From positions 315,001 through 379,000 of the forward strand of contig MSED01000011.1 in NCBI GenBank assembly GCA_002099365.1: a stretch of DNA of 64,000 nucleotides. Direction: 5' to 3'. This document shows, piece after piece, positions 9,650 to 20,598 of this stretch. The position numbers were made by a program, and so were the translations under genes. The notes under the pieces are model-generated. The model did not search any database. It saw only the letters and a program-made list of their open reading frames with translations, and was not told the DNA's origin. Each line of letters opens with the position of its first letter. Position 1 is the stretch's first letter. The stretch is from Phialophora verrucosa. Its lineage: Eukaryota; Ascomycota; Eurotiomycetes; Chaetothyriales; Herpotrichiellaceae.

Positions 9650-9907
9650 TGAATCACGTCAACAGGCGGCGTGGTAGCCCCCCGGGCATAAATAGGGCGG
9701 GCAGCATTCTGGTGGTGTTAGACAAGGAGATACATACACACAGACATTCATCCATCAAACACGCGTCCGAACGAACTGGCAACTGCGAGTAGCCATGTAA
9801 TGATCCTTTTGTTTGCGGTTCCCGCGTTCCTGTCTTTCCTACACGTTACGGAACGCCGCAACAGCACGAGACGGTGCTGGCGAGGGCAGACGTTACCACA
9901 CGCATAG
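9650..9907 (+). promoter_or_regulatory. TATA-like core promoter with a possible 35-aa frame
   Basis: CATAAATAGGG at about 9,686 is a good TATA candidate and is followed by an AC-rich leader. The first ATG that opens a frame is at 9,800 and encodes 35 residues starting MILLFAVPAFLSFLHV, a signal-like hydrophobic stretch, with a stop at 9,905. A preceding ATG (9,795) is followed at once by a stop. A small secreted peptide is possible, but the length gives little statistical weight. Confidence 0.2.
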
Positions 9908-10008
9908 AGGGCACACGAGCTTGGTTGTTTTGGTCGTCGACGACGGATGCCACTCATATGCCTTCTTAACCTGCCCGGCCGAGACGAGTGAGGGTAACCT
10001 CACACCCA

Positions 10009-10482
10009 TCAACACCCGTACTCTGGGTCTTCCCCTGGTGATATCGTAGTAGGGAGAACTGTTGCGTTGGACGTGGGTCTCCCTCGTCGGTAGGGGCCTG
10101 GCTGTTCAGGCGTGTGAGGAGCCGGTGTTGGATCTTGTTGGCTCGGTCCATGGCGACGACATGGTCTGTCATCCTTCTCTCCAGCTGCGTCGGTGGGTGA
10201 GACGGTGGTCATGCATGCCTGGGCATGCATGCTTCTGTGTCTTGGGCAAGGTTGTTGCTCTCTGTGGCCACGCCGGGTTCTTTGGCTGGAGTTGGTGTCG
10301 CAGTGAGAGGTCTCGCTGCTTGACTGCAGCAGTCCTGTGGCGAAGAGGTCCAGGAACTTCTTGCCGGACTCGACGTTGTCCCTTGACCTGGCCTGGTCCC
10401 TGCATAGTGTTGGCAGTGCTTCCATCGTATATTGTGGCTTGTCCCCTTGGTTTTCCGCCACTGACGCAGGCGTTACAGGCAA
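10009..10482 (-). CDS. hypothetical open frame, 157 codons
   Basis: The minus frame is open but has no ATG at its start, and it is rich in Ser, Thr, Arg and Gln with no recognised motif. Bases 10,200-10,240 carry a TGCATGC palindrome cluster on the same stretch. It could be an exon of a larger gene or chance. I give it mainly to record that nothing else is visible between 9,910 and 10,900. Confidence 0.2.
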   Translation of the reverse strand: MPVTPASVAENQGDKPQYTMEALPTLCRDQARSRDNVESGKKFLDLFATGLLQSSSETSHCDTNSSQRTRRGHREQQPCPRHRSMHAQACMTTVSPTDAAGEKDDRPCRRHGPSQQDPTPAPHTPEQPGPYRRGRPTSNATVLPTTISPGEDPEYGC

Positions 10483-10899
10483 GATGAGGATCGGAGGCGA
10501 TGTTGTTCAGCTGGAATTCGTCGGCGACGACGAGGTCTCTCGCGGCGTGGGTTGCTCTACTTAGGCTCGTATTCGATGGCCACTAATGTCCGAAGGACCT
10601 TTCTAGCCTTTTAATCCTCCATGACGTCTCGTGCTGTCTGGGGTTGGCAGTCACGCCCGAATTCCGGGGCGCGAGCACGGCGTCCGCGGAGCTGTTGAAA
10701 ATCCATCAGCAGGCCGTCTCGGCCAGCTTGCCCGTCCCCATCAGCATTCACGAGTGCGAGGCTGGCGCCAGTGCGGATGCAGAGTTTCCACGGGGTTCCG
10801 TCAGGCAATCGCGGCGGCGAGTCTCGTTTGAAAGAACCGCTCGAGGGGACGGTCTGTTCTTGACCTTCTGTTACAACGTCTGCCCCCCTTGGAAGCGGT

Positions 10900-11343
10900 G
10901 GGGACCAGTGAGTGCAGCGGCTCGGTCGCAGAATGATCATTTCTCCACTGGTGGCGTTCCGATACAGCGCCCATCACCGCCAGACAACATTGATGCTGGG
11001 ACTCGTACCGGCACGCTACGACCACCTCCATCGTCGTGTCGCGGAGCGGAGGATCAACAAGCGAATTCGTAGTTGCGACGCGGCACACAACTGGTTGTCG
11101 CACGGACTCGATTTTCCGCCGAAGCTCATCCTAACTCCGTTATCCACTGCTTCAAGACGGTGCGATGCGGCAGTCATCCTCGTGCATGCTGCCGAAGGCG
11201 TGTGCTCACAAACCGTCACAGTGCTACGGCAGGTACGGATAGAAAAGCTGAAACCGCTCCTCGTCATCAACAAGATTGACACGCTCATGCGTCGACTGCG
11301 AGAGGCTTCTTGGCAGCACTGTTGTCTCGACTTGGAGGCGTGA
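10900..11343 (+). pseudogene. relic of an EFL1/RIA1-like translational GTPase
   Basis: The plus frame ending at 11,343 contains TASRRCDAAVILVHAAEG, VCSQTVTVLRQ and PLLVINKIDTL. These fit the G3-G4 region of the eEF2-related ribosome-maturation GTPase EFL1 (family: STASRLCDGALVLVD, EGVCSQT, VLRQ, NKID). A preceding DFPPKL...STAS part stands where HIDFSSEV is expected. A stretch with IISPL near 10,930 could be the IISPRLAG segment. The P-loop part is missing and the frame stops 20 codons after NKID, so this is a fragment of roughly 100 codons of a protein normally around 1,000 residues. Confidence 0.6.
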
Positions 11344-11459
11344 CGTCCCTACTTTACAAGATGGCTTTTCCCATCAAGACCAGGAGGCTAGGGAGACACA
11401 CGTCGAGCTTAGTTTTGCTCTTTTGCCATTGCTTCTGGCAGTGCCGAGCGGAGGCCAGA

Positions 11460-11612
11460 GGATGCAACACGGGCGGCGTTGCGTTCAGCTCAGGATGGAA
11501 TTGGGGAGGTATACAAGCTTCGAAGGATGATGGCAGCATCACGGGCGGCATTGTGTTCAGCTCAGGATGGAATTTGGGGAGGTATACAAGCTTCGAAGGA
11601 TACATGGATGGA
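11460..11612. repeat. tandem duplication, about 74-bp unit
   Basis: The unit starts GGGCGGC(A/G)TTG(C/T)GTTCAGC and ends ATACAAGCTTCGAAGGA. It occurs twice in direct order (about 11,472-11,537 and 11,546-11,611). The surrounding 11,344-12,150 has no gene I can support. A shorter duplicate (GTCCTTGTCTGCACTC) sits at 11,764-11,820. Confidence 0.7.
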
Positions 11613-12169
11613 GTCATGGAGTCGTAGAACCGTCAGTGCGTGCACTGCCGAATGGCACAGGGAGGATTGAACGTCCCCAAGACAAAGAACGCCCAAAGGC
11701 AACATACGACGGAGATCATGTAGATCATGTCTCGTCTCTGAGCTTGTGGAGACCAGTAAGGCCTTGTCTGCACTCTCTGAGGGTGGCGCTTGTGGTGGCC
11801 AGTCCTTGTCTGCACTCACTCTCTGAGAGTGGCTGTACAGTGTTCAAAGAGATTGTGCCACGCAACAACTAATTTTGACCGAACAAGTTAGGCCACGTGA
11901 CATTTCCATTTCTCGGCAGGCCCACAGATGTCACGTGGACTAGCTTGTTCCGTAGTCAGCGAGCCGGCACACCACAGTCACACAAAAGTAACCAAAATTT
12001 AGTGGCGCGACCAACAGCACCGCCAACGTCTTGCATTGCTTATTTGTGCTGTTGTTTTTATATAGTCAATACTGCGCGTGCGAGGAGGCGGCGAAACAGG
12101 GTAATCTAGTAATCTGACAATGTTTTTTTGATTTCAGACTTATCCAAGTGTCTTTGGGGGGCTTCTCAA

Positions 12170-12320
12170 TGCTATGAAGGAAAGAAGAACACAAGCCAAA
12201 AGCAAGAAACGCCTCTCAGCTGAGCGCGTCCTGGAGGTTCGCTCCTCGAGGAAGAAAGACACAAGCCAATGCATGAAACGCCCTCTCAGCCGAGCGCATC
12301 CTCGAGGTTCGCCTCAAAGC
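12170..12320. repeat. tandem duplication, about 75-bp unit
   Basis: GAAAGA...CACAAGCCAA...GAAACGCC...CTCAGC(C/T)GAGCGC...CGAGGTTCGC occurs twice in a row. It lies just downstream of the proline-rich gene on the opposite strand. Confidence 0.65.
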
Positions 12321-12443
12321 ATCGTATCATGTAATGCTTCGGAAATCAAGTTGCAAGCCCCTTCGAATCATTCCCCCATTCCCCATCAACCACGACCTTC
12401 CATCATCAGCAAACTCTCAATCCACCACCCCATCCTTCGCCAG

Positions 12444-13488
12444 TTACGCTTCCTCTTCTGGCGAGCTTTCAACGGTTGCTCGGGCGCTAGGAATTGGAGT
12501 CCCTTGGACACCTAGAGCACAGCCCCCGGACGCAGGAGATTGACGACCGCTTGAGGTGCCAGAATCTGACGAGATCTGGACGACAGATGCAGGAGACAGA
12601 CGATCGCTTGGCATGTCCGACTCTGACAACGGCAGGAGGACAGGATCAGGAGAAGGTCGAGCCGGCAAAGGTGACGCGCTGCTCGCACGATGATGCTCGG
12701 GGCCTCGGCGACGCTGTGGTTGACCATGGCTCGAGGGGTGAGGAGTCCCTGGGCGCGATTGTCGATTGTCGGAACGGCTGCCTTGGGTCTGTTGGATGGA
12801 GACTGGAGCCGTCTGAAAGGGCCCTCTGGAGTGGATGGCGGAAGTCGGCTTGGGCTGAGGCTGCTGCTGGATCGGCATCCCTGATTGAGGATTCGGTGGC
12901 TGCCCGGCATTCTGCTGCAGTCGTTGGAATTGAGGCGGGTGCGGATAATGCGGCGGAGGTGCGAAGAATTGAGGAGGCTGCGGATAATACGGCGGAGGTG
13001 AGAAGAATTGAGGAGGCTGCGGCGGATATTGGGGCTGCTGATAATACGGTTGCGGCGGGAAGAACGGCGGCTGCGGCAGATATTGGGGATGCTGATAATA
13101 CGGCTGCGGCGGGAAGAATGGTTGCTGGAAAGGGAATTGAAAAGGTGAAGAGAAAGCTGGCTGAGGTCGCTGAGTCGAGAATGAAGGTGGCGCAGGCTGT
13201 TGACGTGGAGGTGTCCAAGACATTGCCGACGGTGGTCGAGACAGATACGTCGGCCAAGCGCCAGGCAGCATGTTGTTGTTCGGAGCCATCGGGTGAGGAT
13301 TGTCTAGCTGAACTACAGTCAGATCGGCTCGAGTCCCACGTTTGGCGGCGACACGACTTACCCAGACGTTGAGCTCTCGGTTTGGGTGTCGCCGGGCGTT
13401 CCCGACAGGCTTCGCGTAGGGCTGTTCCAAGTCAGAGTCAACTCAATCACTAGGGTCGCCAACAACTCACTTGATTGCCTGAGGACAT
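12444..13488 (-). CDS. proline/glutamine-rich hypothetical protein (three exons, 313 aa)
   Basis: The proposed exons are 13,471-13,488, 13,362-13,421 and 12,444-13,307. Both introns have good signals: GTGAGT...GGAACAG (49 bp) and GTAAGT...CTGACTGTAGTTCAG (54 bp). The product starts MSSGNQPYAKPVGNARRH. A central tract repeats PPQPYYQQPQ and PPQFFAPPP, and the C-terminus is Ser/Pro-rich, ending SSPEEEA. The second intron is a multiple of three, so both forms keep the frame. No domain is recognised. The protein looks intrinsically disordered, such as an RNA-binding scaffold or coat component, but that is guesswork. The opposite-strand frame over the same bases is its mirror. Confidence 0.5.
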
Positions 13489-13489
13489 G

Positions 13490-14835
13490 ACTGAACAGCG
13501 AGATGAAGCGATGTCAGAGAGAGGCGAGAGCGGAAGTAGAGAAAGGCCAGAGCGGAGAGTGGCGAGGTTGGAGATCAGAGAGAAGAAATTGAAGCAGAGA
13601 GAAGTAGTGGAGCAGAGTGAGGTAAATGAACAAAGAAGTAGGCGGAGCAGAGTGAAGCAAGTGAAGTAAGCAAAGCAAGCAAAGCAAGTGAAGCAAGCAA
13701 AGTAGAGAAGAGGATAAAAGGGCACTCTTTCACAGGGATGCTCTCGAGAAGTTGGAGGAAGAACGGAAGAAACCGAGTTGTTTGAACGACGTGTTGATGT
13801 CGACATGACGATTCCGTGCGATATCAGCGCAGGGCGCCTCGAGAGTTGAGAGGAGCAGTTGACCAAGGTGGCAGCTGGTGGTCAACTCGACTTGCTGGGC
13901 GCACTTGGTACCATGTCGGTACAGGGCTCTCCGAAAACGCCGAGCATCAGCGTCGCTGGCAATACTGTCTTGGTGGGTGCATTGCCAGCGTTTCACTTGC
14001 CGATCGACAGTGACGTGCATGGAAAGGCGCTATCTTCCCCGCGACGGGTATTTCGACATTGTCCATGCCTCACAACCCGCGACCTGTTCTCTATCCACAG
14101 TCTCACAGACCACATCAGTAACAGCCCACTCGGGCGGAGAGGGTCCTCCCATGGGTGCCTTGTCGACGGTCGGCCCCGGCAGCCGCTGAGATCCTGCATT
14201 GGAATGGAGGCTCTCCTGCCTGACCGGGGGAGCGGGGGTAGATGCGACCGAGCTTGCCGCGCAGTAGAGGTGCGAGGGCGACATGCATGGCGCACGTCGT
14301 CGCATTGAAGATTGAATGTGGTGGTTGTTGCATCAGAGTTGGATGTTGTGGTTGCCGCATTGAAGTTGAATGTGGTGGTTGTTGCATCAGAGTCGGATGT
14401 TGTGGCTGCAAAAAGCAAAATGTTGCCAATCCCGAGTTGTGCATGTTTGGCTGCGGCGGCACCAAAACAGTGTGCGGAGGGTGGTTGCGGTGGAGTTGTC
14501 GGTGTTGTGCCGAGAGTGGTTGCGGTGCTGCTGCGGTGCTGCTGCGGTGCTGCTGCGGTGCTGCTGCGGTGCTGCTGCGGTGGTCGTGCGGCAGTGGTGC
14601 GCAGTGGTGAGTGGGAGAGTGTTGTGGCCAGCCAGCGTAGAACCGAGTGGTCTCGTGATGCATTGCCGAGAGTGGGAGAGGATTGCCTGTGTTGTTAGCC
14701 GAGGGTGCCTGTGCAGGTAGTCAATCTGTGGCGGGCCGAGAGTGGTCACTGCAGAGTGATGTGTGGCCGAAACTGGTTGTGTACTGGCGTGCACACAGGA
14801 TGAACAGTTGGACAGCCACTTGCTGATTGATTAGT
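13490..14835. other. region without a supported gene; two short arrays
   Basis: Bases 13,600-13,705 are AAGCAAGTGAAGCAAG-type purine repeats, probably the leader of the proline-rich gene. Bases 14,300-14,415 repeat GTGGTTGTTGCATCAGAGT(T/C)GGATG. Bases 14,515-14,582 are six units of GGTGCTGCTGC. Open frames here follow the repeats and show no motifs. Confidence 0.45.
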
Positions 14836-15286
14836 CCTCGACTTTTCCTTCCTCTCGACTTTACTCTCTTCGTATTGTGCAATCCACACCTTGACGCAGC
14901 GCCTCATGTCTGTTCAATCTCTGGCCTCACCGTCTCTCCTTGCCTCTGCTCAATCTCTGCCCTCGCCGTCTCTCGGGACGCCTCCAAACCAAGCTTGCTC
15001 TGTTCGATCCCTCCCACCGGTCTCGGCCGAGCAGTGCTGGGACAATGCACGCGGCGTGGACAAAGACTGCCCGAGGCCACCACTCGAGCCACACCAACAC
15101 TCTCTACACACTGCCTGCACAAAGACTGTGGCTCGAGCCGAGACAAAGGCACGAGACGCCGCTCGTTTCCTTTCTTCCCCCTGCTACAAAAAACCAAAGA
15201 CACACTGCCACCCACTGTCTGTCTCATCGAGAAACCTACCACGACCAGTGTCACCACCGCTGCCAGGTCCTTTGATTCCCATTGAC
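14836..15286 (+). promoter_or_regulatory. upstream region of the DUF7924-like gene
   Basis: It contains pyrimidine-rich TCTCTGCCCTCGCCGTCTCT-type repeats (14,915-14,985) and blocks that also precede the deleted copy at 7,855-8,020. That conservation marks it as part of the duplicated unit. No clear TATA box. Confidence 0.4.
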
Positions 15287-16529
15287 ATGTCTAGTCATAC
15301 ACTCAGCGAGGCTGAGGCTGAGGCTGAGGTACCAGCGGACTGCCTGGAGACCGTCCATCAACCGCAACCTCGTCGTCTGCCACTCCCAAAAAACTTCTCA
15401 GGCTTCAAAAGTCCACGCCTGGCTCGCATCGGGTGACCACAACACGGACCGACAGCAGCCGCAACACAATCACAATCACAGTCACTTGGCTCCTCAGATC
15501 TCCCCTCCCTCGGTCAATTCAGCAAGAACCCCATCCGACCTTGACGATCAGGAAGGTGAAGTGGACCTAGATTCAGACCTCGATTCAGACGCCAATATGA
15601 CCGTGGCACAGGCTGCCTACCAGGAACTCAACCTCGCCCTGAATGGCATCCACCTCCGCCATAGATACGAGCAGTTACCCCCACATATTCAGAGCGTCAC
15701 GGATGACATGTTCAGAGAACGCCAATCACCGGAACCAGCCATTGAGGATGTTCACAAAGGTCTAACTGACCTCCCTTACGATAATCGGGACGAGAACGAT
15801 GTAACTCAGTACTTTCAACAGCATATTGTCGAAGCCCCTCGATATTTAACCCGCTTTCAAGGCCTACATCAGGTTGGCCCAAATAACCCTCTCCGTCAAA
15901 CACATGTTCTTGACTTATTGGACGATCCTGAAGTTAGAGTTAGCCAGCTAAAGCCAGATCTCATATACGGCTATACTATAGAAGCCTTTCCGTCCGCGCA
16001 GCGACAGCTTCTGGCCGTAAATAACACCCAACACACTGCCAGTACTGGACTCTACTATCCCTTTCTCGTCGTCGAGTTGGAAGGGAATAGTACCACCGCG
16101 ACAAACCTTACGGTGGCCTTAAATCAATGCCTTGGCGGCACCGTAACCTGTGTCAACATGGTCGATAAGCTGAACCAGTCAGCCCCTCTAGCTACCTCAC
16201 CTGTAGACCCGATGGTCTTCGGTATTACGACCGACGGGAGAGTAGCCTACCTCTACGTATCATGGAAAGAAGACGATGAGAGCGGCACCAAGTACTATAT
16301 GCAGCAAGTCAAGGGGCTCTTAGTAGATGAACCCGAACACTTCCTCGTGCTCCGCCGGTTTGTGCACAATGTGCTCGACTGGGGCAAAGACCGCCGCCGG
16401 GCTCAAGTCGAGGCTGTTCTCGACGCGCTGCTTGCGGAGAAACAGACTCGGCCTCGGGGCAAAAAGAGAGCGCTCGACTCTCAGGAGGAAACTACCGCTC
16501 CGCGTCGCTTGAAACGTTTGAGGCGATGA
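15287..16529 (+). CDS. DUF7924-like PD-(D/E)XK-fold protein (one intron, 397 aa)
   Basis: Exons 15,287-15,432 and 15,482-16,529 flank a 49-bp intron (GTGACC...AATCACAG). The ATG at 15,287 opens the frame MSSHTLSEAEAE, and splicing joins ARI-G-HLAPQ. The N-terminal 90 residues are disordered with an acidic DLDSDLDSD run. The core reads LKPDLIYGY (Asp208), then YYPFLVVELEGN (Glu247 and Glu249), then LNQCLGGTVTCVNMVDKL. This is the order seen in the fungal DUF7924 family, thought to have a restriction-nuclease-like fold. The C-terminal part is DEPEHFLVLRRFVHNVLD followed by a basic PRGKKR...RRLKRLRR tail, which could be a nuclear localisation signal. The gene looks intact. The role of this family is unknown to me. 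Confidence 0.75.
15433..15481 (+). other. intron of the DUF7924-like gene
   Basis: It runs from GTGACC to CACAG, 49 bp. The upstream frame stops right after the donor (at 15,434-15,436) and the downstream frame has no ATG of its own near the acceptor, so splicing is the simplest joining. Confidence 0.65.
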
Positions 16530-16589
16530 TGGATGCTTGGGATCTTCAGTTCAGGTGAGTTCAGGTGAGTTGATCTGGTTCATCTGGTT

Positions 16590-16845
16590 GTCCGGTTGTC
16601 TGGTTTCTGGTTTCTGGTTGTCTGGTTTCTGGTTGTCTAGTTTCTGGTTGTCTAGTTTCTGGCTGTCTAGTTTCTGGCTGTCTGGTTGTCTGGTTTCTGG
16701 TTGTCTGGTTTCTGGTTGTCTGGTTGTCTGGTTGTCTGGTTTCTGGTTGTCTGGTTGTCTGGTTTCTGGTTGTCTGGTTTCTGGTTGTCTGGTTGTCTGG
16801 TTGTCTGGTTTCTGGTTGTCTGGTTGTCTGGTTTCTGGTTCATCG
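16590..16845. repeat. minisatellite of GGTTGTCTGGTTTCT
   Basis: About 250 bases alternate TCTGGTTTCTGGTTG and TCTGGTTG blocks. It starts 60 bases after the stop of the DUF7924-like gene. A similar GGTTGTCTG motif follows the deleted copy (8,330-8,400). Confidence 0.85.
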
Positions 16846-16849
16846 ACCG

Positions 16850-17369
16850 AGCCAGAAACGCCATCAAGCGCGGTTCTAGCACAAGTCAGCTTCCCGACCC
16901 GTAAGAAGTGGTGGCGGCTGCCAAGGCCTGTTGGCTATCAGACATGCAGCCATCAAGTCGGCTTTGATCACAGGAAAGGCCAGGCAATACATGTCATGGA
17001 TCATGTGTGTCTCCGTACCCCTCCGCTGTATGCTGTGCAGTGCAGTGCAGTGCCAGTCATTTCGTCCCGTCCTGTCCTGTCCTGTCCTTGTCTCGTCCCG
17101 AGCCTCCTCTGCAGAAAGGCAAAGCGGCCGGCGATGACGTTGCCGAGATAGCCGACGATGCCGATCGGCCGGACTTGTGTTTCCCTTCCGAACATCCGAT
17201 CAGCAACACGTGGGTGGCGAAATTTCGCCAGACCTTCTCGCATGGGCATCTCACGCGCACGTGCGCACAAATATTCTCCGTTAGCTTCTACCAAATTGTT
17301 GCCTTCTCCCACAACCTGAACTGAACCATCTGTCCTGTCTCTTCTCCCACAAACTGAACTGTCCTGTCC
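16850..17369. other. no recognisable gene
   Basis: There are only short frames. A TGCAGTGCAGTGCAGTGC run sits at 17,034-17,053 and CCTGTCCTGTCCTGTCC runs at about 17,070 and 17,360. Confidence 0.35.
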
Positions 17370-17570
17370 TGTCCTGTCTCTTCTCCCATGGAATGAGTGA
17401 ATGCATGCATGCATGCCTTGCCCATCGATCTCGCTTCTTCTCTCATGGAATGAATCCATGCCTTGCCTTGCCCGTAACTCGCTTCTTGTTCTTCTTCTCT
17501 CATGGAATGAAGACATGCCTTTCCTTGCCCGTAATCTCGCTTCTTGTTCTTCTTCTCTCATGAAATGCCC
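17370..17570. repeat. degenerate tandem repeat, about 60-bp unit
   Basis: CTTCTTCTCTCATGGAATGAA plus CATGCCTTGCCTTGCCCGTAA occurs three times with variation. A further TGCATGCATGCATGC palindromic run lies at 17,402-17,416. Confidence 0.6.
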
Positions 17571-17812
17571 ATGCACGGACCCATGCTTTACAATGGCCGC
17601 CAGCCGCCGGCCACTCTTCCGGATGTGCGGCCTCAGTAGCAGGGCAGTGTCGCAGTGTCGCAGTTACCGGCATGACCAGCAGTTTGGAAAGATGTCCATC
17701 TCCATCTCCATCGCTCTGGTCTGTCTGTCTGCCCATCATTCGTTCTTTCCAGCAGCACTGAACTGAACTGAAACTGACGCCGACACTGGCGAACTTTCCA
17801 GCAGAACAGACT

Positions 17813-17945
17813 CACACTCTCAGCAGCACTGACACTCTCAGCAGCACTGACACCCTCAGCAGCACTGACACTCTCAGCAGCACTGACACTCTCAGCAGCA
17901 CTGACACCCTCAGCAGCACTGACACTCTCAGCAGCACTGATCCGA
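17813..17945. repeat. minisatellite, 18-bp unit
   Basis: CACTGACACTCTCAGCAG is repeated about seven times, alternating CTCTC and CCCTC. Confidence 0.9.
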
Positions 17946-18054
17946 CACTGACAGTTGACAGGTGACACTCTCCAGCACAGGCTGTGCTCTCTCGAGCACT
18001 GAACGCACTCTCTCTAGCAGTGAGCAGACTTAAACTCTTTCCAGCTGCGCTGAC

Positions 18055-18145
18055 ACTGACACTCTCTCAAGCACTGACCGCACTCTCTCAAGCACTGACC
18101 GCACTCTCTCAAGCACTGACCGCACTCTCTCAAGCACCAACTGTG
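18055..18145. repeat. minisatellite, 21-bp unit
   Basis: CACTCTCTCAAGCACTGACCG occurs about four times and decays into TTCAGCACTGACTGCACTCT. It looks related to the 18-bp array just upstream (shared CACTGAC and CACTCTC). Confidence 0.85.
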
Positions 18146-18289
18146 CTTCCTTCAGCACTGACTGCACTCTCTTCAGTACTCACGACACTCTCCAGCACGG
18201 ACTGACACTCTTCCAGCAGTACTCCGACGCCACCCTATCCTGCAGCACAGTCAGCTTGGAAAGCTGCGATAACCAACCTCGCTGCCATT

Positions 18290-18665
18290 GAACAGGATAT
18301 GAGTATGTTGATCCTTCACACGTTTCCATCTCGCTTGGCCTCGCGGACAGGGAGATAGGAGAATAGGTCGTCACTCGTCGACTCCTCACCTTCTCGGATA
18401 AGCGTCCCTCACATTCCTCACTCATCGACTCACCTTCTGCCACAAGCATTCCTCACATCAGCTTCGGTGGACATTGAACAGAGTATGAGTATGATCCTTT
18501 ACACCTTTCCATCTCGCTTGACCTTGCTGACAGGGAGATAGGAGATAGGTCCTCACCTTATCGACTCCTCACCTTCTCGGACGAGCAATCCTCCCTCCTC
18601 ACTCGTCAACTCACCTTCGGACAAGCATTTCTCCTCACATTACCTTCAGTCGACATGCTGTCAAA
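18290..18665. repeat. tandem duplication, about 185-bp unit
   Basis: Two successive copies run from GAACAG(G/A)(G)ATATGAGTATG through CCATCTCGCTTG and ACAGGGAGATAGGAGA to ACATT/ACCTTC...GACAT. Identity by eye is about 80%. Confidence 0.7.
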
Positions 18666-18811
18666 GGTGAGCCATGAGATGGAAACCAAATGAAAGAGAC
18701 GTGAAAGAGGTGAAGAGCTACATACATACTACACACCACACCACATCAGCCTGTCCCTTTCCTCACATCAGCTGTCAACCAACCTCTGTTCCTTTCCTCA
18801 CATCAGTTGTC

Positions 18812-19075
18812 AAGCTCCATTCCTCAGTTCCCAAGCTCCATTCCTCAGTTCCCAAGCTCCATTCCTCAGTTCCCAAGCTCTGTCAAGCTCCACTCAAGCT
18901 CTGTCAAGCTCCACTCAAGCTCTGTCAAGCTCCACTCAAGCTCTGTCAAGCTCCACTCAAGCTCTGTCAAGCTCCACTCAAGCTCTGTCAAGCTCCACTC
19001 AAGCTCCGTCAAGCTCCACTCAAGCTCCGCCAAGCTCCACTCAAGCTCCGTCAAGCTCCATTCCTCAATTGTCAA
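18812..19075. repeat. two adjoining 21-bp minisatellites
   Basis: Bases 18,815-18,880 carry CAAGCTCCATTCCTCAGTTCC about three times. Bases 18,880-19,055 carry CAAGCTCTGTCAAGCTCCACT about eight times, with CTG changing to CCG in the last units. The array ends with one unit of the first type, so the second array arose inside the first. Confidence 0.9.
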
Positions 19076-20204
19076 GCTCCAAGTCCTGATGGTGCAACAA
19101 AGTGGCTGGAAGGCTGATGAGACAGGATGATCGATGCTGTCGTCGCCATCATCCAGTTCCGGGAGCGTCATCGAATGGCACACCTCCTTCTCACTCATCT
19201 TCTCGCCACCGTCACCTGTGACAGAAGGCAGCGGCAAGGCCATGTCATGTGTGGCTGGCTCTCATCTCTCATATGGGGTTGAGACCTGACATTTTCCTTC
19301 TCGCCACAGGGCCAAAAGGCTTGTGTGTCACTGCCACGAGGAGCAGAGGTGAGTATCCGTGGTAGCTTCAAAGAGGCAACGAGTCTCCACTCCCTTGCTT
19401 GACAGCTGCTGACAGACTCCAGTGCGGCACTTCCGTTCCTCCCACACGAATTCCGTTCCTCCCACGAGGTCAGGCCACTCCCTGGACAACGACCTTTTCA
19501 GGATTCCCGTCCTGCCCTCGTGTCGGTACCATACGGCAAGGCCGTCGAGCGGACTGCACGATACCCTGTTGGTTGACCGCAGTGGCAAGCCTCTATCCCA
19601 CTGCTCCCGTTGCCGCTGTTCCTTGCTCGCCTGTTCCGTCTCGGCGAAAGGTTTGCAAGCATCGAGGCTCATCTGAGTCGCACCGAGAGCCGCTTGGGTC
19701 ATCCCCATGCAGCGTTGGCTTCTTTAGACTGCTGGTGTACAGGTATTTGTCCCCCGTCTTTCCCCCGAGTCCAAGTGATTCTACCTACGTCTTGTCACGA
19801 CCTCTTCGCCACAGAAAACAGCAATCCGACTGATCGCAGGCAGTGCCTTCATCTCCCGCACGACGAACGATTCACTACCTGCTGCATTGCCCCTTCGTCT
19901 CCTGCACGACGAATGATCCATTGCTGCTCAGACTGCATCTTCTCGACCACGGGCTCCATCTCGCGACGTCTTCGTCTCGGTCACAACGCGTGGCTGCACG
20001 CCTGCGGCTGCTCTTTGCACGCTTTTCTCGCTGCCGACGCCGGAGAAAGGGCTTGCTGCTGCCGTGCTGCATGCTACCCTGCTTGTTGTTAGCAAGTTCA
20101 TCAAGAGCAGAAACACAGAAGGTGAGTGGGAGGTTGAAAAGGTTGAAAAGAGAAGAAAACTCAGATGTTGAAGTTGCGGACCCACTTTGTTAGCGCCTTC
20201 GGCC
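19076..20204. other. no supported gene
   Basis: Frames on the plus strand (19,399-19,833) and in overlapping registers to 20,193 have no motif and ordinary composition. A duplicated CTCCCGCACGACGAACGATTC / CTCCTGCACGACGAATGATCC pair lies at 19,853-19,920. Confidence 0.3.
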
Positions 20205-20340
20205 ACAACAGTGGAAAACAGTGGAAAACAGTGGAAACAGTGGAAACAGTGGGAAACAGTGGAAACAGTGGGAAACAGTGGAAACAGTGGGAAACAGTGG
20301 AAACAGTGGAAACAGTGGGAAACAGTGGAGTCGTGCGTGT
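20205..20340. repeat. GGAAACAGT minisatellite
   Basis: Units of 9 or 10 bases (GGAAACAGT, GGGAAACAGT, GGAAAACAGT) are repeated about thirteen times. The flanks GTCGTGCGTGTCGTGCG and TTGCGGACCCACTTTGTTAG also border the related array at 9,050-9,220. Confidence 0.85.
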
Positions 20341-20598
20341 CGTGCGCTGCAACTCGGCAAAACAGCGATGGCAAAACAGCCAACCCAGTGGTGTCGGCGG
20401 CAGCACTCGGCCGCAACAGCAACAGTTGGACTTTGCTGAAATCTCGCACCACACTTCGGAGGTCGCTTCAATTTTCGGACAACAGCACCACCACCCACAA
20501 CAACGACAATACCAAGCAGCTTAGTTCGCCAAGACAGATTCTTCAATTCTTCACACGCCTTCTGTCGTCCACGGCCATTGTCAAGCTACGACTTACCA

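Noticed and set aside
12494..13372. A 292-codon plus-strand frame
   Set aside because: It is the opposite strand of the proline-rich gene, whose introns and start fit better.
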